A stretch of 64,000 nucleotides of DNA from Epinephelus fuscoguttatus (GCF_011397635.1 NC_064767.1:22308537-22372536), one strand, 5' to 3'. Shown: positions 1-13,380, numbered from the stretch's first letter. Notes: generated from the sequence alone by a model not told the origin. Made by a program: numbers and translations.

Positions 1-2894
1 ATGTGTGCGACTATACACACGTACATGCATGTGTGTCTTGTTCACGTGGAGAAAATGGGCTACGGGCTTGTCCGAACGGCGGCTCTTCAATCACGTTAGT
101 GCGACGGGACAGTGAAGGGCAGGGAGGGGCAAAGGAGAACGGAACAACGGGGAGGAAAGGGTCAGACGTTAATGAAAGCAGCAATCCCTGCTGTCATGTT
201 AGATCTAAGGCCCAACTCTCACTGTCCTCTCAGTGTGTGTGTGTGTATGTGTGTGTGGGGAATCAGTGCTGTCATGTCTGATAGTGTGGCCCAACGTTCA
301 CTGTCCAGTCTGATGGCCTGTTTGCAGGCAGCTCGGTCTGGTCACTTCACATCAATGTGAGGGACATGTGTGTACATGTGCTTTTGGATGTGTGTGTTTG
401 TGTGTGTGTATGTGCGTGTGTGTGTGTGCTGACTAAAGGACATCTTTACGTGTGTGTTGGTGTAAAGCATGTATGGTATGTGACTACATGCAGGCACAGA
501 GAAAGACAGAGAGCAAGACTGTCACAATACCTATGCAATATGTCAGTGTGTACTTATATGTAAATGCAGGATGGATGGATGTGGGTAGATGGTTATATTC
601 AGACCTCTAAAGGAATCATGTCCACAATCTTGATGTTCCAAATACAAGCATCCTCTTTCTAAATGCTTGCCAGTAACATTATATCACATTATACTGCAAG
701 AATAAGCTTTGAGGCAGGGACAGACGTACCAGTTATTTCTCCACAGGACAATTTAAAGCCAACAATAAGTGTAAAACGTAAGCATTAGATGTCTAGTCTG
801 GCTTACAGGATGTAGATTGTGGATATAAGCCTGCCATTGGCCGTTTATTTGAGAGGGGATTTACCTCCCCTTCTGCTTTCTGCATGTTACCGTTTTCAAA
901 ATCCCCATCGTGTCGCTACATGAAACTAGTCGTGCAAAGCCATACCTATTTCCAGGTGTGTGAAACATCATCCTCTGGGCTAGCAACCTACACGCTAAAA
1001 TCATAGCCTGTCCAAAATAATGGATGTAGCTACCATGATGTCACCCATTGGTTTATGGACTACATAGATTTATGATAATAAATAGATACCGGATGATGAC
1101 ACCTTATTCAGTTCAGTGGAACTGCATGCCTGGTGCATATGCCAAAAAAAGTTTCTAGCTTTCGGGTTTACTTCCACAATATGCAGCTCACTGAATATGC
1201 GCAGTAGTGTTTTTCCCACTGGCCACGCCTGCAAGTTCCCCCTTGGGTCATAGACTTTGAGAGACATTGTGATGGTGCCACAAATTTTTAAATCGCTTTT
1301 CTCGGTTTGAGGATTGTTTAACAAATAAAACCTCATGGATCAAAAATTCATAATAGAAAGAGTCATTATTGACCTTGATTGCAGTTTGAGGTGTCCTGTT
1401 AACAGTTTTACAGACATCTCTTTTGCAATCGTAGTCTAGGGCGGAAACACTTTTTGGGCTGCAGGGGATTTTTTCACTGCAATACTGTGAGTGACCACTG
1501 GAAAAAACATGGAAGCAAAGCTGAGTGGCGTTCCTAGGGACCTGGTGGACTCCTGTTTTGAAGCCTTGAGTTCAGCATTTTGGCTGTAAACATGTTTATT
1601 TCTACTGTAAAATTTGTTATTTTAACACTGGTATCTATGGGGATTGATTCACTTTGGAGCCAGCTCCAAGTGGCCATTAGAGGAACTGCAGTTTTTGGCA
1701 CTTCTGTGTTGGCTTCATTTGTCAGCCCTGGAGGTTGCTGCTTGGCTAAAATGTCTTTTAATGTTTTACGCAGCATTTTCTTTTGTGGGGATTTTCGCCA
1801 TTTTAATGCCACCCCATATTCCTCCTGATATTTATATTCCAAGGGCCTCCTTTCTGCAACCTGGGCTAACCTTGTTTAAAGAAATACAAACAACACATAG
1901 TGTCGATGGGGTCAGTCTCCAGCACTGGCACACTGCAAGACAGTTCTGGCTCTGATTATTTGATGTCTAAAATAAGAGTTGTATATTATTCATACACATC
2001 ATGTTACAACAAAGGCAGCACACTATACGCATCAGCCCATTACAGTTCTTGCCATTAGTTAATTAGACCAGAATCGGCTTTGGCTAAAGTGGGTCCTCAG
2101 TTTCTTAGTTCACTGACCATTAGGCTGTTCATCAATCGAATAATAAATGAGGCTGTTGCAGGATATTTGGGCACATGTCGAGTGACACACTCAGGCTCTT
2201 TCAACAGACCAGTAATTATCACATGGGTACTACTGTGAGTCTTGATTATTCCTTCCTCATATTTGTCCTTTAAAGGCAACATTTTCATTGCTCTAAAAAT
2301 CCTCTCCCCTCCTCTCCATATCCTTTCCTGTCCTTCATACCCTATAATGGATGCTAATCTCCATTGGTCGCCCTGGTAGCACTGCTGCAAATGCACTCTC
2401 TTAAGTGAGTCCTAATAAGGTCATGTCAAAGCCCATCCATCCTGCTGGCTACTGCACATAACAGCTCCCTCTCTTAGCTGTAATCCTGTTTCTTACTTCC
2501 TGAAGCTGCTGTCCAGAAGCAGAAGAGCTGGACATGGAGGAAGAGGTGAGAAGGAGGACAGGGATGAAACAGCAATTTAATATATACGATGTGGCAAACT
2601 AGGCCAGAGAAGCAGCCATGCTTAAAGATTCACGGCTAATTCCTTTGACCAACATCCGTCCCCCCCTCTTCTCCTTTTTGCACACACGCTGTGCTGAAGC
2701 GGCTATGCTAATTTCCCCCGGCCGTGAATGACAATACGCTCTCTGTCACTCCGCGGTCATAAGCGTCCATGCGATTACTCAACCTCATGTTCCACTCCAG
2801 AGGCTTTAGATGACTGTCATCTGACACAATCGCACACCGTGACTGCCCCGGTCCTTAACAAGGAGGGGAAGCCCTTGCACCTCACACCTCTTAC
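1..2894. other. Left flank: intron or 3' side of antxrl, no exon found
   Basis: Exon 9 of antxrl ends at 2895 with a GT donor, so this is probably intron sequence. I looked on the minus strand for the next family exon (the conserved Ig-like strand after SSVCAG) and did not find it. Positions 231-440 are GT-rich low-complexity sequence. About 1440-1760 resembles a repeat commonly met in fish introns, from memory only. The ORFs at 1070-1336 and 1534-1842 show no recognisable domain. Confidence 0.5.
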
Positions 2895-5800
2895 CTCCTG
2901 CACACACACTGGACGGCTCTGCTGCTAGAATCTCAATGCAGGACCTCTTGATGATCTGAGAGAAGAAAAACACAGGCAATGCACAAGGCAATTTAATAAT
3001 AATATAATTGTGTTAATCTGTGCGTGTGAATGAGTGTGTATCTGTATAGATGTGGTATGTACAGTACAGTATGTGTCATACCGAGTCAATGATTCCTCTC
3101 AGAGCTTGGAAGCCTCCCCATACAGGAAACACATGCTCCATGGTGTCTGCAATAGTTGCAAGCTAGAAAAACAAACAGACACAGCAAGAAAAAAAATGTT
3201 ATTTGCTTTTCTACGTATTCGCAGCATCTTCAATATCCTGCTGCGGATCCTACCTGCGTCTGATTGAACTCTTTGACCCCTACGCAGTAAACAATGGCTC
3301 CCATGGACCTTGCTCTCTGAGCCTGCAAAAACAGAACAAATAAACCAAAATGCAGTGAGCCTTAAAAGACTTTGGTCGGCTCTTGGAGGCAAATAAATCT
3401 CCCGAAAACACATCAGACCCTCTCAGTCCTCATGGTAGAAATTGTACACAGGAGCTAGATGACATGAAGCACATTAGCTCTGATGTAGCATAGCATAGTG
3501 TAGCAAAATCAGGTGCTCTTCAAGGATGGGGCAAAGATTCACTTAAAAAAAACAACTGGCCAGCTCACTCCATATCATAGGCAGGCAGTCCAAAAATGCA
3601 TCCGAGGCACTCTGATGGTAGTTAAAAATCCTTTGGATAACGAACGTGTTACGACTAGTGAGTCTTCATCAGGGTGTAAAATGTATCAGAAACAGGTGTG
3701 CAATTTAAGAGCTCATGTGCTTTTCAATTTCTGCCACTTTATGTGTAGATATGTCACAATATATAACAATTTTTACTTTATTTCACTGTTGTTTCCTTTT
3801 CATTTATTTGGCATTGAACCTTTTTTTCTTGTTACTAAATATGTTCATTAATTTAAGTATACAATTATATCATTTTCATGTCTGTCAATGTGTTTTTTTT
3901 GTCTAGTAAGGCTACACCAATATATCATGTGACCTGTGTCACATGGCCCTCACATGAGCTCTTAAATTGCACACCTCTTTCCAATGCATGTTACACCCTG
4001 ATGAAGACTCTAGCTCACGGATTTCAGCTATCCATGTATTAATAAAGGACTGTTAACTACAGTCAGAGTGCATTGGATGCATTTTTTGGACTGCCTGCCT
4101 GTGAGTGAGCTGGCCAGTCCATGTTTTTTTTTAATTTTATTTTTTTTTAACCAAAAATGTATTTGGCAACTAAAAAATAGATTTACCACGTGTTCAGTGT
4201 GGTACTCAAAGTTAAATCATTAAAGTAATGTAAAACGATCAATGGAGCACCAAAGAGGGTGAGTCATTAACTTCATTGCAGGTGCACCAAAAATAAACAG
4301 TGAAATTATTTAATATATGAAGGGAAACAGTTTTAAAAATTACAAATCTCACAAAGTACAGAGCACAGTAAACAAAAAGTTGCTACCTACAGTAACAAGA
4401 CTCACCCCTGGGACAATGTTTGCAAGTCATTCCAGTCCTTTCTCATCAAGTGTTCACATTATTTTGTCTATCCATTTCAGACGCCCCTCTACTTTATAAC
4501 CCATCTTACCTCTCGCTGAGCTGTGTCAAACTGCCACTCATTCAGCTCTCCGTCCGTCAGAGCGATGATAACGCTGGCTGTCCCTGCAGAACACAAAACT
4601 CTCTAATGTTCTCTGAAGCAACACACTAAATGTAGGCAAATGCAATCAACATATTAGACAGAGCTTACCGTGCTTCTCTTGGTATATCTGTGCATTAGCC
4701 TGCAATCACAAAGTAGTTAAATAGTCAAGATTACGAACCAGTTAAATTAACTAAAAATAAAACAAGTGTGAGAGATTACAATCATCTGCACTGGTTTGAA
4801 GTGTGCTGATATTGCCAGAAAGCCAGCTCACAAATGTCACTTTGTTCAGTGTGGTCTGGCGAGGCTCCTCACTCAGGACGTCAACATGAACCCTTCCCAC
4901 ACCTGATTAATCTTTGTTTTATATTTTCAAACTAAGATGTCATCTGGAAATGTTGTTAAAATTAAAACCACCAAAACATGTTGCTGACTGAATTGAAAAT
5001 GAGAAATAGGCCACATGGGAGTGTGGAATCATGCTTTATCTTGCAGTGCTTCACTTAAACAATCATTCAGAAAGCTCAGCAGTTTCAAGAAGCAGCAAGT
5101 CATTCATGATCCGAGCCACTCCTCATACAGTGCTAATCTAATTGGCCCTGGTTCCAGCTGCCAGGCTCAGTTAATCCTCAGTGAATATTTTCCAGAATAA
5201 AATCTTGTAGCGAGGACTAAGCTTGTGAGATTTGGGGCTGGCTTTGCCAACGTGTTGGGTTCTCAGCCTCATCTTTACCATCTCCAGGCCTAAGTTCATA
5301 AATGTGTCTCCTCCGGGGATAACTCTTCTCAGAGCTGTTAAGCCTCCAGTGATGGCTTCCCTGTAGAGTAAACAGACAGAGTCCTTGATAAAATACACTG
5401 GAAGAAAGCTGCTCTTAGGATAAGACAAAGAAATATTTACAATGCTGAAGTTAGAAAGAGGGAGAATGATTTTAGTTGGAAAGTAATTGTGTGGCTCAGG
5501 TAGTATCCAGTCCTCAGCCAAAGTCATCCTCAGTTGACTGAATGCAATGCTTTGTGTTAGTAGGTTGCTTAAAACTGGATAAGATTTGTAAAGCAGTTAA
5601 ATTCTGAGTTGTGGGAAAATATGTTAAGAGAGGTCTGGAAAACCAAAGATAGAAACAACAAGAAGGGACATGTCTGGAAGTGTAGTGCAAACCCAGACAG
5701 TGACAGTACAGGTGTGTGTCTCACCTGTTCTCCGTCAATTTCAGGATGATGTTTCCTCGTGTGGAGAAGACAATGAAGGACATTCGCAGCATGGGGCTGC

Positions 5801-8086
5801 AAACACACAGTTGTTTTACATTAAAACAGACAAAAACAGAAAAACACCCAAATTCTTGAATGACTAATCTGGCGAGTACCTGATAAACTTCTCTGCCAGC
5901 TGCTCCACAAAGGAGTAAATCTCTATCCAGTGATTCTTCACACTTCCAGATCTGAAAAACAACAAAAACACAACCTTATAAGGAAACAGTGGGATGTTGC
6001 CACAGATGACTAATTATCATCAGCCACAGCCAATTCAATTTAATTTAATTTAATTAAATGCAGCATTACTGAGAAACATGCCCAGAACTCACAGGGGGTT
6101 TGGGCTTATTCATTCGAAAATGTAAATGTTTTTCATTTGATAAGCTCAAAACAAAACTGACAGTGATACTACGGCGCTTTTTATCCATGCTAGAGAGCGC
6201 AATGCTGGTCTGTCAGACACTTTGGTCCAGACTAAATTATCTCAAAAACCTTTGGATGGATTGCCATGAAATTTTGTAGACATTCTCACGAGGATGAAGC
6301 CTACTGACCTATCATCTTGTTGTGACACGAGGTCAACTTTTGTGGTCCTGAGTGAAATGTTTCTTTTAGATGGATTGCCATAAAATTTCAGACATTCATG
6401 TCCGCCACAAGATGATCTGTAATAACTTTGTGGATCCTAAACTTTCATCTAGTGCCATCATCCGGTCAGAATTTTGATTTGTCCAAATACTTGGTTTATG
6501 AGACCAGTACTTTTAAAACTAATGACAGTCATTAGCTTTGACTGTACTCTTGTGTTCAGTGCTAGTTAGCTAGTGTTAGCATACTTACACCCTCATCAAC
6601 AGTGTGAGTACTGGGGATGAGCCAGTACACAGTCGGTATCCATATCTGTACTCGGAATGGGCAGAGTTTAAACCAAATTTGGGTTGGGTTTAAACTGGAA
6701 ATGGGTTTTTATTTTCTCAGGATTGAGCTCTAGATCCTTTTTGATCACAAGAGTAAGAGATTGAACACAGCTAATCGAACCCACGACTGCTGAGGCAAAG
6801 AAAATGCCTTTGTACCTAGAATGCCCACTCTGACCATTTAGCTACCGGGTCCCCCTGATGATACGTGTGCTTAAAAAAATGCATTATTGTTACCACATTC
6901 TTGTGTCATCCGAGTATTTAGCTCAAACCCAGAGAGTATGTTAGCATGCTGTACTTCAGTTGACATTGTACGTTTCTGCAAACCCCAGATATGTTACATT
7001 TCGATATGTTGAAACTTTACATTTCTTTGTGATTTAAATTCAAATTTCATTTTGTGACAACACCGTGGTTAATGTGGTTACAGGCTTAGTCACAAAACCC
7101 ATTTGGTAAGGGGGACGGAAACGATCATGTTCAGACTCAACATACCCAGTTTGGTCACAGCTGGAAATGTCTCCGCCTCTCATTAAAAAATCCCGCTTTT
7201 GTTGGTGTATAACAGCGGTCTGCTGCTTGGCAGCCGTCCCCCCCCTAGGTGTCATGCCATCCACCACCCCCTCCTCCTTCTGATGATGACCTCAGCTCAT
7301 AAAAATAAAATTTGAACGACATCATTGGTATGAAACATGTGAGTGTAACATAACTGTGGTTTGCAGAAATGTACAAAGCCAACATTTCATCCAGGAGACT
7401 GAGCTGCATAATCTATACCTTAATGAAATTTTCGAGCCCCACCTTAGCTTCAGAAAACAAATGGTAGGATTCAAAGGTAGTGTAGGTTTTGCGTGCAAGT
7501 ATGTACAGACTGGATTTAATGGCCACTATATGTTTCAGGAACAACCGTGACAGTTTATCTGCTCCTCATTCGAGGACATTCCTCTGGCCACTCAGTCACA
7601 TTCCATTAGTTCGGACTGTAACCTGTGAGCAGTGAAAGCTGCTGGTTAGCCTGCTAGATGCTGCTGCGTACATGACAGTGTCCTTAATGAAGCCCAATCC
7701 CAGGGGGCTGCTAATGGGGGCTAATTGCTGCTGGGCCAGAGGGTTGAGGTTAGACAGGGACAGATGTAGCAGTCCGCCTCTAGCAGGAACCATGAAGCAG
7801 GCAGCTGGCCTGTGTGTGTCCGCTTGTGTAGCCTTTAGTATTTGTGTTTATGTGATTGTGTGTGTGAGTGTGAGTGTGTGAGGGGGAACAGATGGTCCCA
7901 GTGAGCAGAGCCAGTCTAACAACAGGTTGGAGGTCTGCAGAGTGAAAAGACTGTGACATGAGCAACAGAGGGACGCAGAAGTAACACTCGGCGGGGGGTA
8001 AATGTGAGTGTGAGTGGGTGTGAGTGTCAGACTGTATGTGGTGAGTGTCCATTGAGGGAGGCAACATCGCACAGCAAAAGGCAGGG

Positions 8087-8146
<60 letters not shown>

Positions 8147-9593
8147 TAAAGTCATAAACATAGTGAATGTCTGAGCTGGTTAGACTCACTATGGCTCTTT
8201 TGTACCTCTCATTTAACCAGTTGCTTCCTGCTCCACTTATCCTTTCCCCTGGAAGGGAGGGCCATGATAAAAGCCCTGATCCTGGAGGAGTCTCCTGGGG
8301 GAACGACTCTCCCAGTTTGAAAAAATATTTATCTCATCCTAAGAGTCACAGAGTTTACTGGCACACAACATAAGCTCAGTTTTAATCCAGTGAACAGGAC
8401 AGAAGGCATCTTAAAACACTGCTAAAGTAAAACATGTTTACCAGTCCTTAAAGTGTTCTCTTCCTCAAACAGAGTGCAGCAAATGGATCCAACGCCAGTC
8501 TATATTTATATGTGAATGAATGACTGAGGAGGAGTTGACCTGAGTAGTATTATAAGCCCTCTTTGTTCAGCTAATTAATTGATCAGAAATTAATGGGTAG
8601 AAGTTTTATTGCAGTCAATCATGCAGCTTCTTAAATGTAAATATTTGCTGTCTGTATTATGTCTTTAGGTTTTGGACTTTTGTTCAGATAAAACAAAAAA
8701 AAAATGGATTCAACAATAGAAGCAAATTCAATCAGTCTCTCTGAATTTGGTGCAACCTTTCAATTTTTTTCAATCACTGCAACATTTCTACAAATTAGAC
8801 CAATCATAGTAGTTTCCCCTGAGTTTCACCGATCACAGCAGCCCCACCACACACCAGAATCACTTCCTTGTTCCTGGTTGTGAAAATGTAGAAATAACCT
8901 CTCACATTTACCAACAAAAATTACTGCTAAAGACCGTGCAAGGCAATTCCCTGATGATCTGCATGAAAGCGGGGGTTTTGCATCACTTGCAACATTGTGG
9001 TGGAATACAAATAAAAATCACTGATAAACACATTTCCACTGCAAAACATCGCTGGAGAATGGCTAAAATGCACAGACAACAGACAAGCCAAATCACCAAA
9101 ACAGGGGCTGTTACATCCACAGTGCTAACGTTAGTGTATAAACCACAGACTTAGAAAAATTGCCCTTAATTTAATGATTATACCAGGGGTGTCAAACGCC
9201 TGGTGGCCAGAACTGACCCGCCTGAGGGTCCAATCCAGACAACTACACTAAGAGGTGCCAGGTTTCAGAGCAAGTTCAACAATTCTGTGTCAGAGGCTTT
9301 TTCATCCTGACCAGAGTACAGTTCACTGATATAACAATGAATACTTACTGTGACCATGTTTAAAGATACTGAACATTGTGCAAAATATTGTCAATCAGCA
9401 GCTTCAGTACAAAAGAATCTGTATCAGGAAATGTATGGATAAATGCACATGTAATGACAGTGAGAAGTGAGATGTAGACTGACTGAGTGTGGAAAAACTA
9501 AGACATACTGTTGAAACTGAACTTGTTTTTCTTAAGACATCTCAGGCTGTTCATCTGTTTTATAAAGGAATGAACATCTACAGAGTGTAATTC

Positions 9594-9673
<80 letters not shown>

Positions 9674-12600
9674 AAAATACTGGAGCTGATGGTACTTATT
9701 TTATTGGTCCGGCCCATCTGAGATCATATTGGGCTGTATGTGGCCATTGAACTAAAATGACTTTGACACCCTTGGATTATACACAAAAAACTGCATATAT
9801 TTTTGCAATTTTCAACCTGCTCCTGTAATTTAATTGCAAAAATGCCTAACAACATAACATGCATCACATGCATTTTTTTTTTTTTTTTTTGTTTAGAAAA
9901 ATGTCAGTGGAATCGGGCATAGTAGTCAGCAACAATACAAAAAAACAAACAAGAAAATCAACCACCAACTCCTGGAGGGACTGATTACCCCTTGGCTCTG
10001 TGCATTTTTCATTATTTTCTGACATTTTAAGGGAATGAAATGTTATTTAATTAATCAGGAAAATAACTGAGAGACTAGTCACTAATAAAAACATTCCCTC
10101 CAGACACTGTATGAATGAATTTAATTGCTTTTAAATACTGCAAGAGGAAAGTTCTCATTCTTAACAAATGAAAAACAAACTTCAGTCAGTTCATGTTCTG
10201 TAAACTTATCTTTGCTACTTTTATCAGAGAGCTACAGATCTAAATCACTGCCAGTGTCCATTTGTCCTCACCTTTCTACCTTCATTCCTAACTCTGCATA
10301 ATATACGGGCAGGATTTCCTTTTGCCTGCAAGTATATGGACCAGTGAAAACAAATCCTTGTTCAGAACCCAGCCATATAACACAACACCTATTATTCTAT
10401 TTGTGGGCAACCAGATAGAGAGGAAAAATGCAGCCTGGTATTTGGTGTGGGTCAGACATGGAGTGCAGGAATGTTTTCTAATGTTCATTTTGTGTGCTGA
10501 GATGCATCCAGTGGAGCACACACATATTCTACCCAGCATGCCTCATAACCCTGTGGAAGGTGAAGCCAAACATGTGAGTACGACAAACAGTGAGGAGGTG
10601 AGGATCAGTGCAGAAGCGTAAAAACATCCCTTTTGCGTGATTTGGCTCTGTTCTCTATCACTGGAGATTAGATTAGGTTACTGTGTGGCATTTAAGATGT
10701 GGAAAACACCCAACAAGTCGGTGCCATCCCGGGGAAAAAAAAAGAGCAGAAGCTTCCTGAAGGCTTGCTGAAGCATGCAGGTCCAGACAGTCAAACAAAC
10801 AGAGGCGTACCACAGACTTGGCCGTGCGTGACATGCCATGCTCCCCAGGCTCCCCTGAATCTTTCTGAAGCAAAGGGTAAAGACTGAAGAGCGGCTGACA
10901 GATGTTCACCGTGGACATCCGAAAGATCATCAAATGTGTCGAAACCAAAGTAAAATGTCACTCAACGTGTCCAGCTCATAGATGGTGCACATAGGGCAAC
11001 CAAGGACATACGGCGACCTTTTACTCAAACCATTACCTCACCGTACTCCCAAACGATATACACAGATACCACAGTGTTTAACTGCTTCACCACTAAATCA
11101 CTGCTCTCATTCTTTTGACATCTTAACCTGTTATTCCTCTGCACAATCGAGGCAACAAATTTAACCGTACCTTTCGCTGTTTTAGTCGACATTCTATCCC
11201 TCTGTCTCTTCGCTCACTTAGCACGTTTTGACATGTCTGATCTTTCTGTATCCACATTTAATCTCACCTTGCAGCTGGAGCCAAGGAACGCCAAAAATGC
11301 CAATTATAACGTCTGAGCAGCTATGAACAGCAGCACAGTCTGAGGCCACAGAGATACCATCACACATGGATAACTACTGGAATAGTCACAGGCGTGCACA
11401 GCCAAGAAAGGTGACAAAGACATTCTCAGTGATCATGTAGCCTGAAAAATCTAACTATTATGAGATTTGATCGTTAGATATGTTTGTTGGGGCTTTGAGC
11501 TGGCCTAATGTGCCTTCCTTGTGCCACCAAAAAGCTTCAGGACAGGCGGTAGTGTGTTTCAAATGGCAAACAGATATTTAAAGACTAATGTAGGGTTAGT
11601 CTAAGAGTTGGTATTAATGTTGGAAACAGGGTCCCAGGCGTCTTTATATCCTGGAGGTCCAAGACATGGAAGTAACGGCAAGGTCTCTGGTTCAAAGAAT
11701 GCTGGGGACCTTTGTCATCCTCGCTCTCTCGTTCCTCATTTCCTGTCTACTGACTTCTAACAAATGAAGACAAACATGCCCAAAATACTTAAAAAAAATA
11801 AATAAATGTTCATTTCTAAGGATGCAGCTGCATCACTTTTATATACAGTGCAGCTTATGAGACATACTTTTAAAAGGGGACTTAAACTGAAACTATTTTT
11901 TTTCTGGAGGGTCAGTGGTTGAAATGACTCACTTTGTATTGAAGATCTATTCTGGTTGTTTACCTTTGTGTTGACGTTTTATACTATTTTTGTACACCAT
12001 ACCAGCACTGGTAGGTCTAGAGTAAATACATCACATCCTGAATCTGACTTGTCCATTGCAGGTGTCTACGTGCACTAAATTACAGAGGCGGAGGAGCTGG
12101 AGGAGGATACTTGTCATAACTTGGCAACCCAAATGTTGTCCTTACAAACGGCTATAAAACTGATGGATAAAGCGTTAATACATAGCTTGTAAACCTGTGA
12201 TAACATCATTAGTCACAACTTATAAAACATACTTCTGGAAGTGGTGCCAATATACATGTTTTATGGTGTTTTTGTTCCATAAAAACATTAACCTAATCAG
12301 ATTTCAACAGAAAAACAATTAAGAATGGGCCCCTCTTCTAGTCACTGAGCATGGCCGCTTCAGGATACAATCAGCCTAGTAGATGGAGAGAAGAACAGTG
12401 GTTCTCAACCAGGTCCTTGAGGGACTTCCAGTGGGGCCCCAGAAATATAAGGAACAGTTTATTTTTAGTTTTCGCTAGAAGTGAGTCCAATATGAGTAAG
12501 AGTCATGAATGACTATTCTGATGACAGGTTTCATATCCTGCATTGTTACATCAACTGCTCTTAGTCATATTTAACAACCCAAATCTTCTCAGATGCATGG

Positions 12601-13380
12601 TCCCTGAAGACATATCGTATCAAATGGGGGTCCATGACCAAATCTGATTCAATTTAGGGGGTCCTTGGCGTGGAAAAGGTTGAGAACCACCGGTTTAAAG
12701 GATCACCAGGCCACATAGCACCGCTGTGGGGCAGCTGCTGCAGCTGTGTCCGCAGGCGTCATCAGCCTGAAACTCTATCCATCCTGCTCGCCCTGCCCAC
12801 ATCCCGTGGGTAAAAACTCAGTCTGTTTGCCTCTCCAATTTGAACCGGACGAAAAGAAAAGAAAAGCATGCCCTAATGTCCGCAATATTCCTCCTTCTTC
12901 AAATACAGTGCTATAAACATGCGCGAAAAGACACTTAAAGATAAACAACAAGAGTTGAAATGGCTTTGAACGTGGTTTCTGTGTTCCATTAAACAAGAAA
13001 CTGCCCTTAATTAGGAGTGATTTTATGATACAAAGGTCAAACTGATGAAGGCCGGACTTCTGAATTTACAACTTCAAACTTGTAGGTGACTTTTCTTTAG
13101 TGCCGCCACAACAACAGAGCCTGAATCTGACTGATGCGCTCCGCGTTTCCAAACAACTGGGCGGTTGCATGGCAATGCGCAGCGATGGGAAAGTAACAAA
13201 GCCGTAAATAATATCGGACACTCACTTGTCCAGGACAAAATAGAGGTCGAAGGCTCCCTGACAGGACCTCTCCTCCTCCTCCTGTTGCTCTCCCTGCAGC
13301 TCCCCTTTCACCGAGACATCGAGGAAGAAAATTCCCAGCAAAGCCAAGGCGAGGAACATGCGAGTCTGTGTCCTCGCCAT
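2895..13380 (-). CDS. antxrl: Anthrax toxin receptor-like protein, 5' nine coding exons (partial)
   Basis: Coding exons, all on the minus strand: 13226-13380, 5880-5951, 5725-5796, 5279-5360, 4669-4699, 4510-4583, 3254-3322, 3082-3162 and 2895-2955. Every junction has GT/AG sites and the phases join without a break, giving 232 residues plus one base. Residues 1-25 are a signal peptide with a hydrophobic core; an acidic linker follows. The vWA domain runs from about residue 43 to 212. Its metal site (MIDAS) is intact: D51-x-S53-x-S55, T119 and D148 (in LTDGE). After it comes [15 protein letters not shown], the start of the family's Ig-like region. In the family this is a single-pass type I membrane receptor for extracellular matrix. 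The residues look closer to ANTXR1 than ANTXR2; antxrl is chosen from the neighbours gdf10, prdm8b and ptpn20. Start at 13380 precedes the signal peptide; an in-frame ATG at 13419 would add 13 residues. The transmembrane and cytoplasmic exons must lie left of the window. Confidence 0.9.
3543..4136. mobile_element. Foldback-like element with long terminal inverted repeats in an antxrl intron
   Basis: The outer arms match in inverted orientation: ACTGGCCAGCTCAC at 3555-3568 against GTGAGCTGGCCAGT at 4105-4118. Next to them are the inverted pair GGCAGGCAGTCCAAAAATGCAT and its partner near 4078-4100. Inner arms pair again at 3659-3720 (ending GAGCTCATGTG) and 3953-4010 (starting CACATGAGCTC). The arms total roughly 170 bp around an AT-rich centre. 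It has no coding capacity and lies between antxrl exons 6 and 7. Confidence 0.75.
6240..6620. repeat. Dispersed fish repeat with internal duplication
   Basis: The segment contains the phrase GGATGGATTGCCATGAAATTT twice in diverged form (6255 and 6370), each followed by an ATTC-rich segment, and ends in a GCTAGTTAGCTAGTGTTAGCAT tract. From memory this belongs to a high-copy non-coding fish element; a diverged end of what looks like the same family is at about 61890-62050. It lies in antxrl intron 1. Confidence 0.5.
6625..6858 (-). mobile_element. tRNA-derived SINE-like insertion
   Basis: Read on the minus strand from about 6858, the sequence starts GGGGACCCGGTAGCTAAATGG. An A-box-like motif TAGCTAAATGG lies at 6834-6844 and a B-box-like motif GGGTTCGATTA at 6772-6782. 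The spacing of about 50 bases suits a tRNA with a long variable arm. The tRNA-like head is degenerate (B box close to GGTTCGANTCC), so this is a SINE remnant and not a functional tRNA gene. It appears to interrupt the surrounding fish repeat. Confidence 0.5.
6957..7398 (+). mobile_element. TIR element family V, copy A (short, about one internal unit)
   Basis: The left end reads TTGACATTGTACGTTTCTGC and the right end ends in GCAGAAATGTACAAAGCCAA, which are inverted relative to each other. The interior has one copy of the TTTGGT...CAGCTGGAAATGTC unit (about 7148-7205), then the family tail (GGTCTGCTGCTTGGCAGCC, then TCATGCCATCCACCACC). The same ends and tail occur in copies at 28580, 31352 and 56919. 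There is no coding capacity. Confidence 0.7.
8090..8145. repeat. (GT)n microsatellite
   Basis: Uninterrupted GT dinucleotide run of about 28 units within antxrl intron 1. It yields His/Thr-rich spurious ORFs on the opposite strand. Confidence 0.95.
9184..9774. mobile_element. hAT-like non-autonomous element with exact 8-bp target duplication
   Basis: Terminal inverted repeats are CAGGGGTGTCAAA on the left and TTTGACACCCTTG on the right. They are flanked by a perfect 8-bp direct repeat GATTATAC at 9176-9183 and 9775-9782. An 8-bp duplication is the hAT superfamily signature. The body is 591 bp, non-coding, and contains a (CA)n run at about 9597-9667. It lies in antxrl intron 1. Confidence 0.85.
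9597..9667. repeat. (CA)n microsatellite inside the hAT-like element
   Basis: About 35 uninterrupted CA units inside the 9184-9774 element. Confidence 0.95.
12396..12692. mobile_element. hAT-like MITE
   Basis: The left end CAGTGGTTCTCAACC pairs with the right end GGTTGAGAACCACCG (one mismatch). The size is 297 bp with no ORF. No matching 8-bp flanking repeat is visible, so one flank may be eroded. It lies in antxrl intron 1. Confidence 0.65.

Noticed and set aside
1534..1842. 102-residue minus-strand ORF near the left edge
   Set aside because: No known domain, and the sequence resembles a dispersed non-coding fish repeat.
6772..6844. Functional tRNA gene on the minus strand
   Set aside because: A and B boxes are present but degenerate and no acceptor stem could be paired, so it fits a SINE head better.
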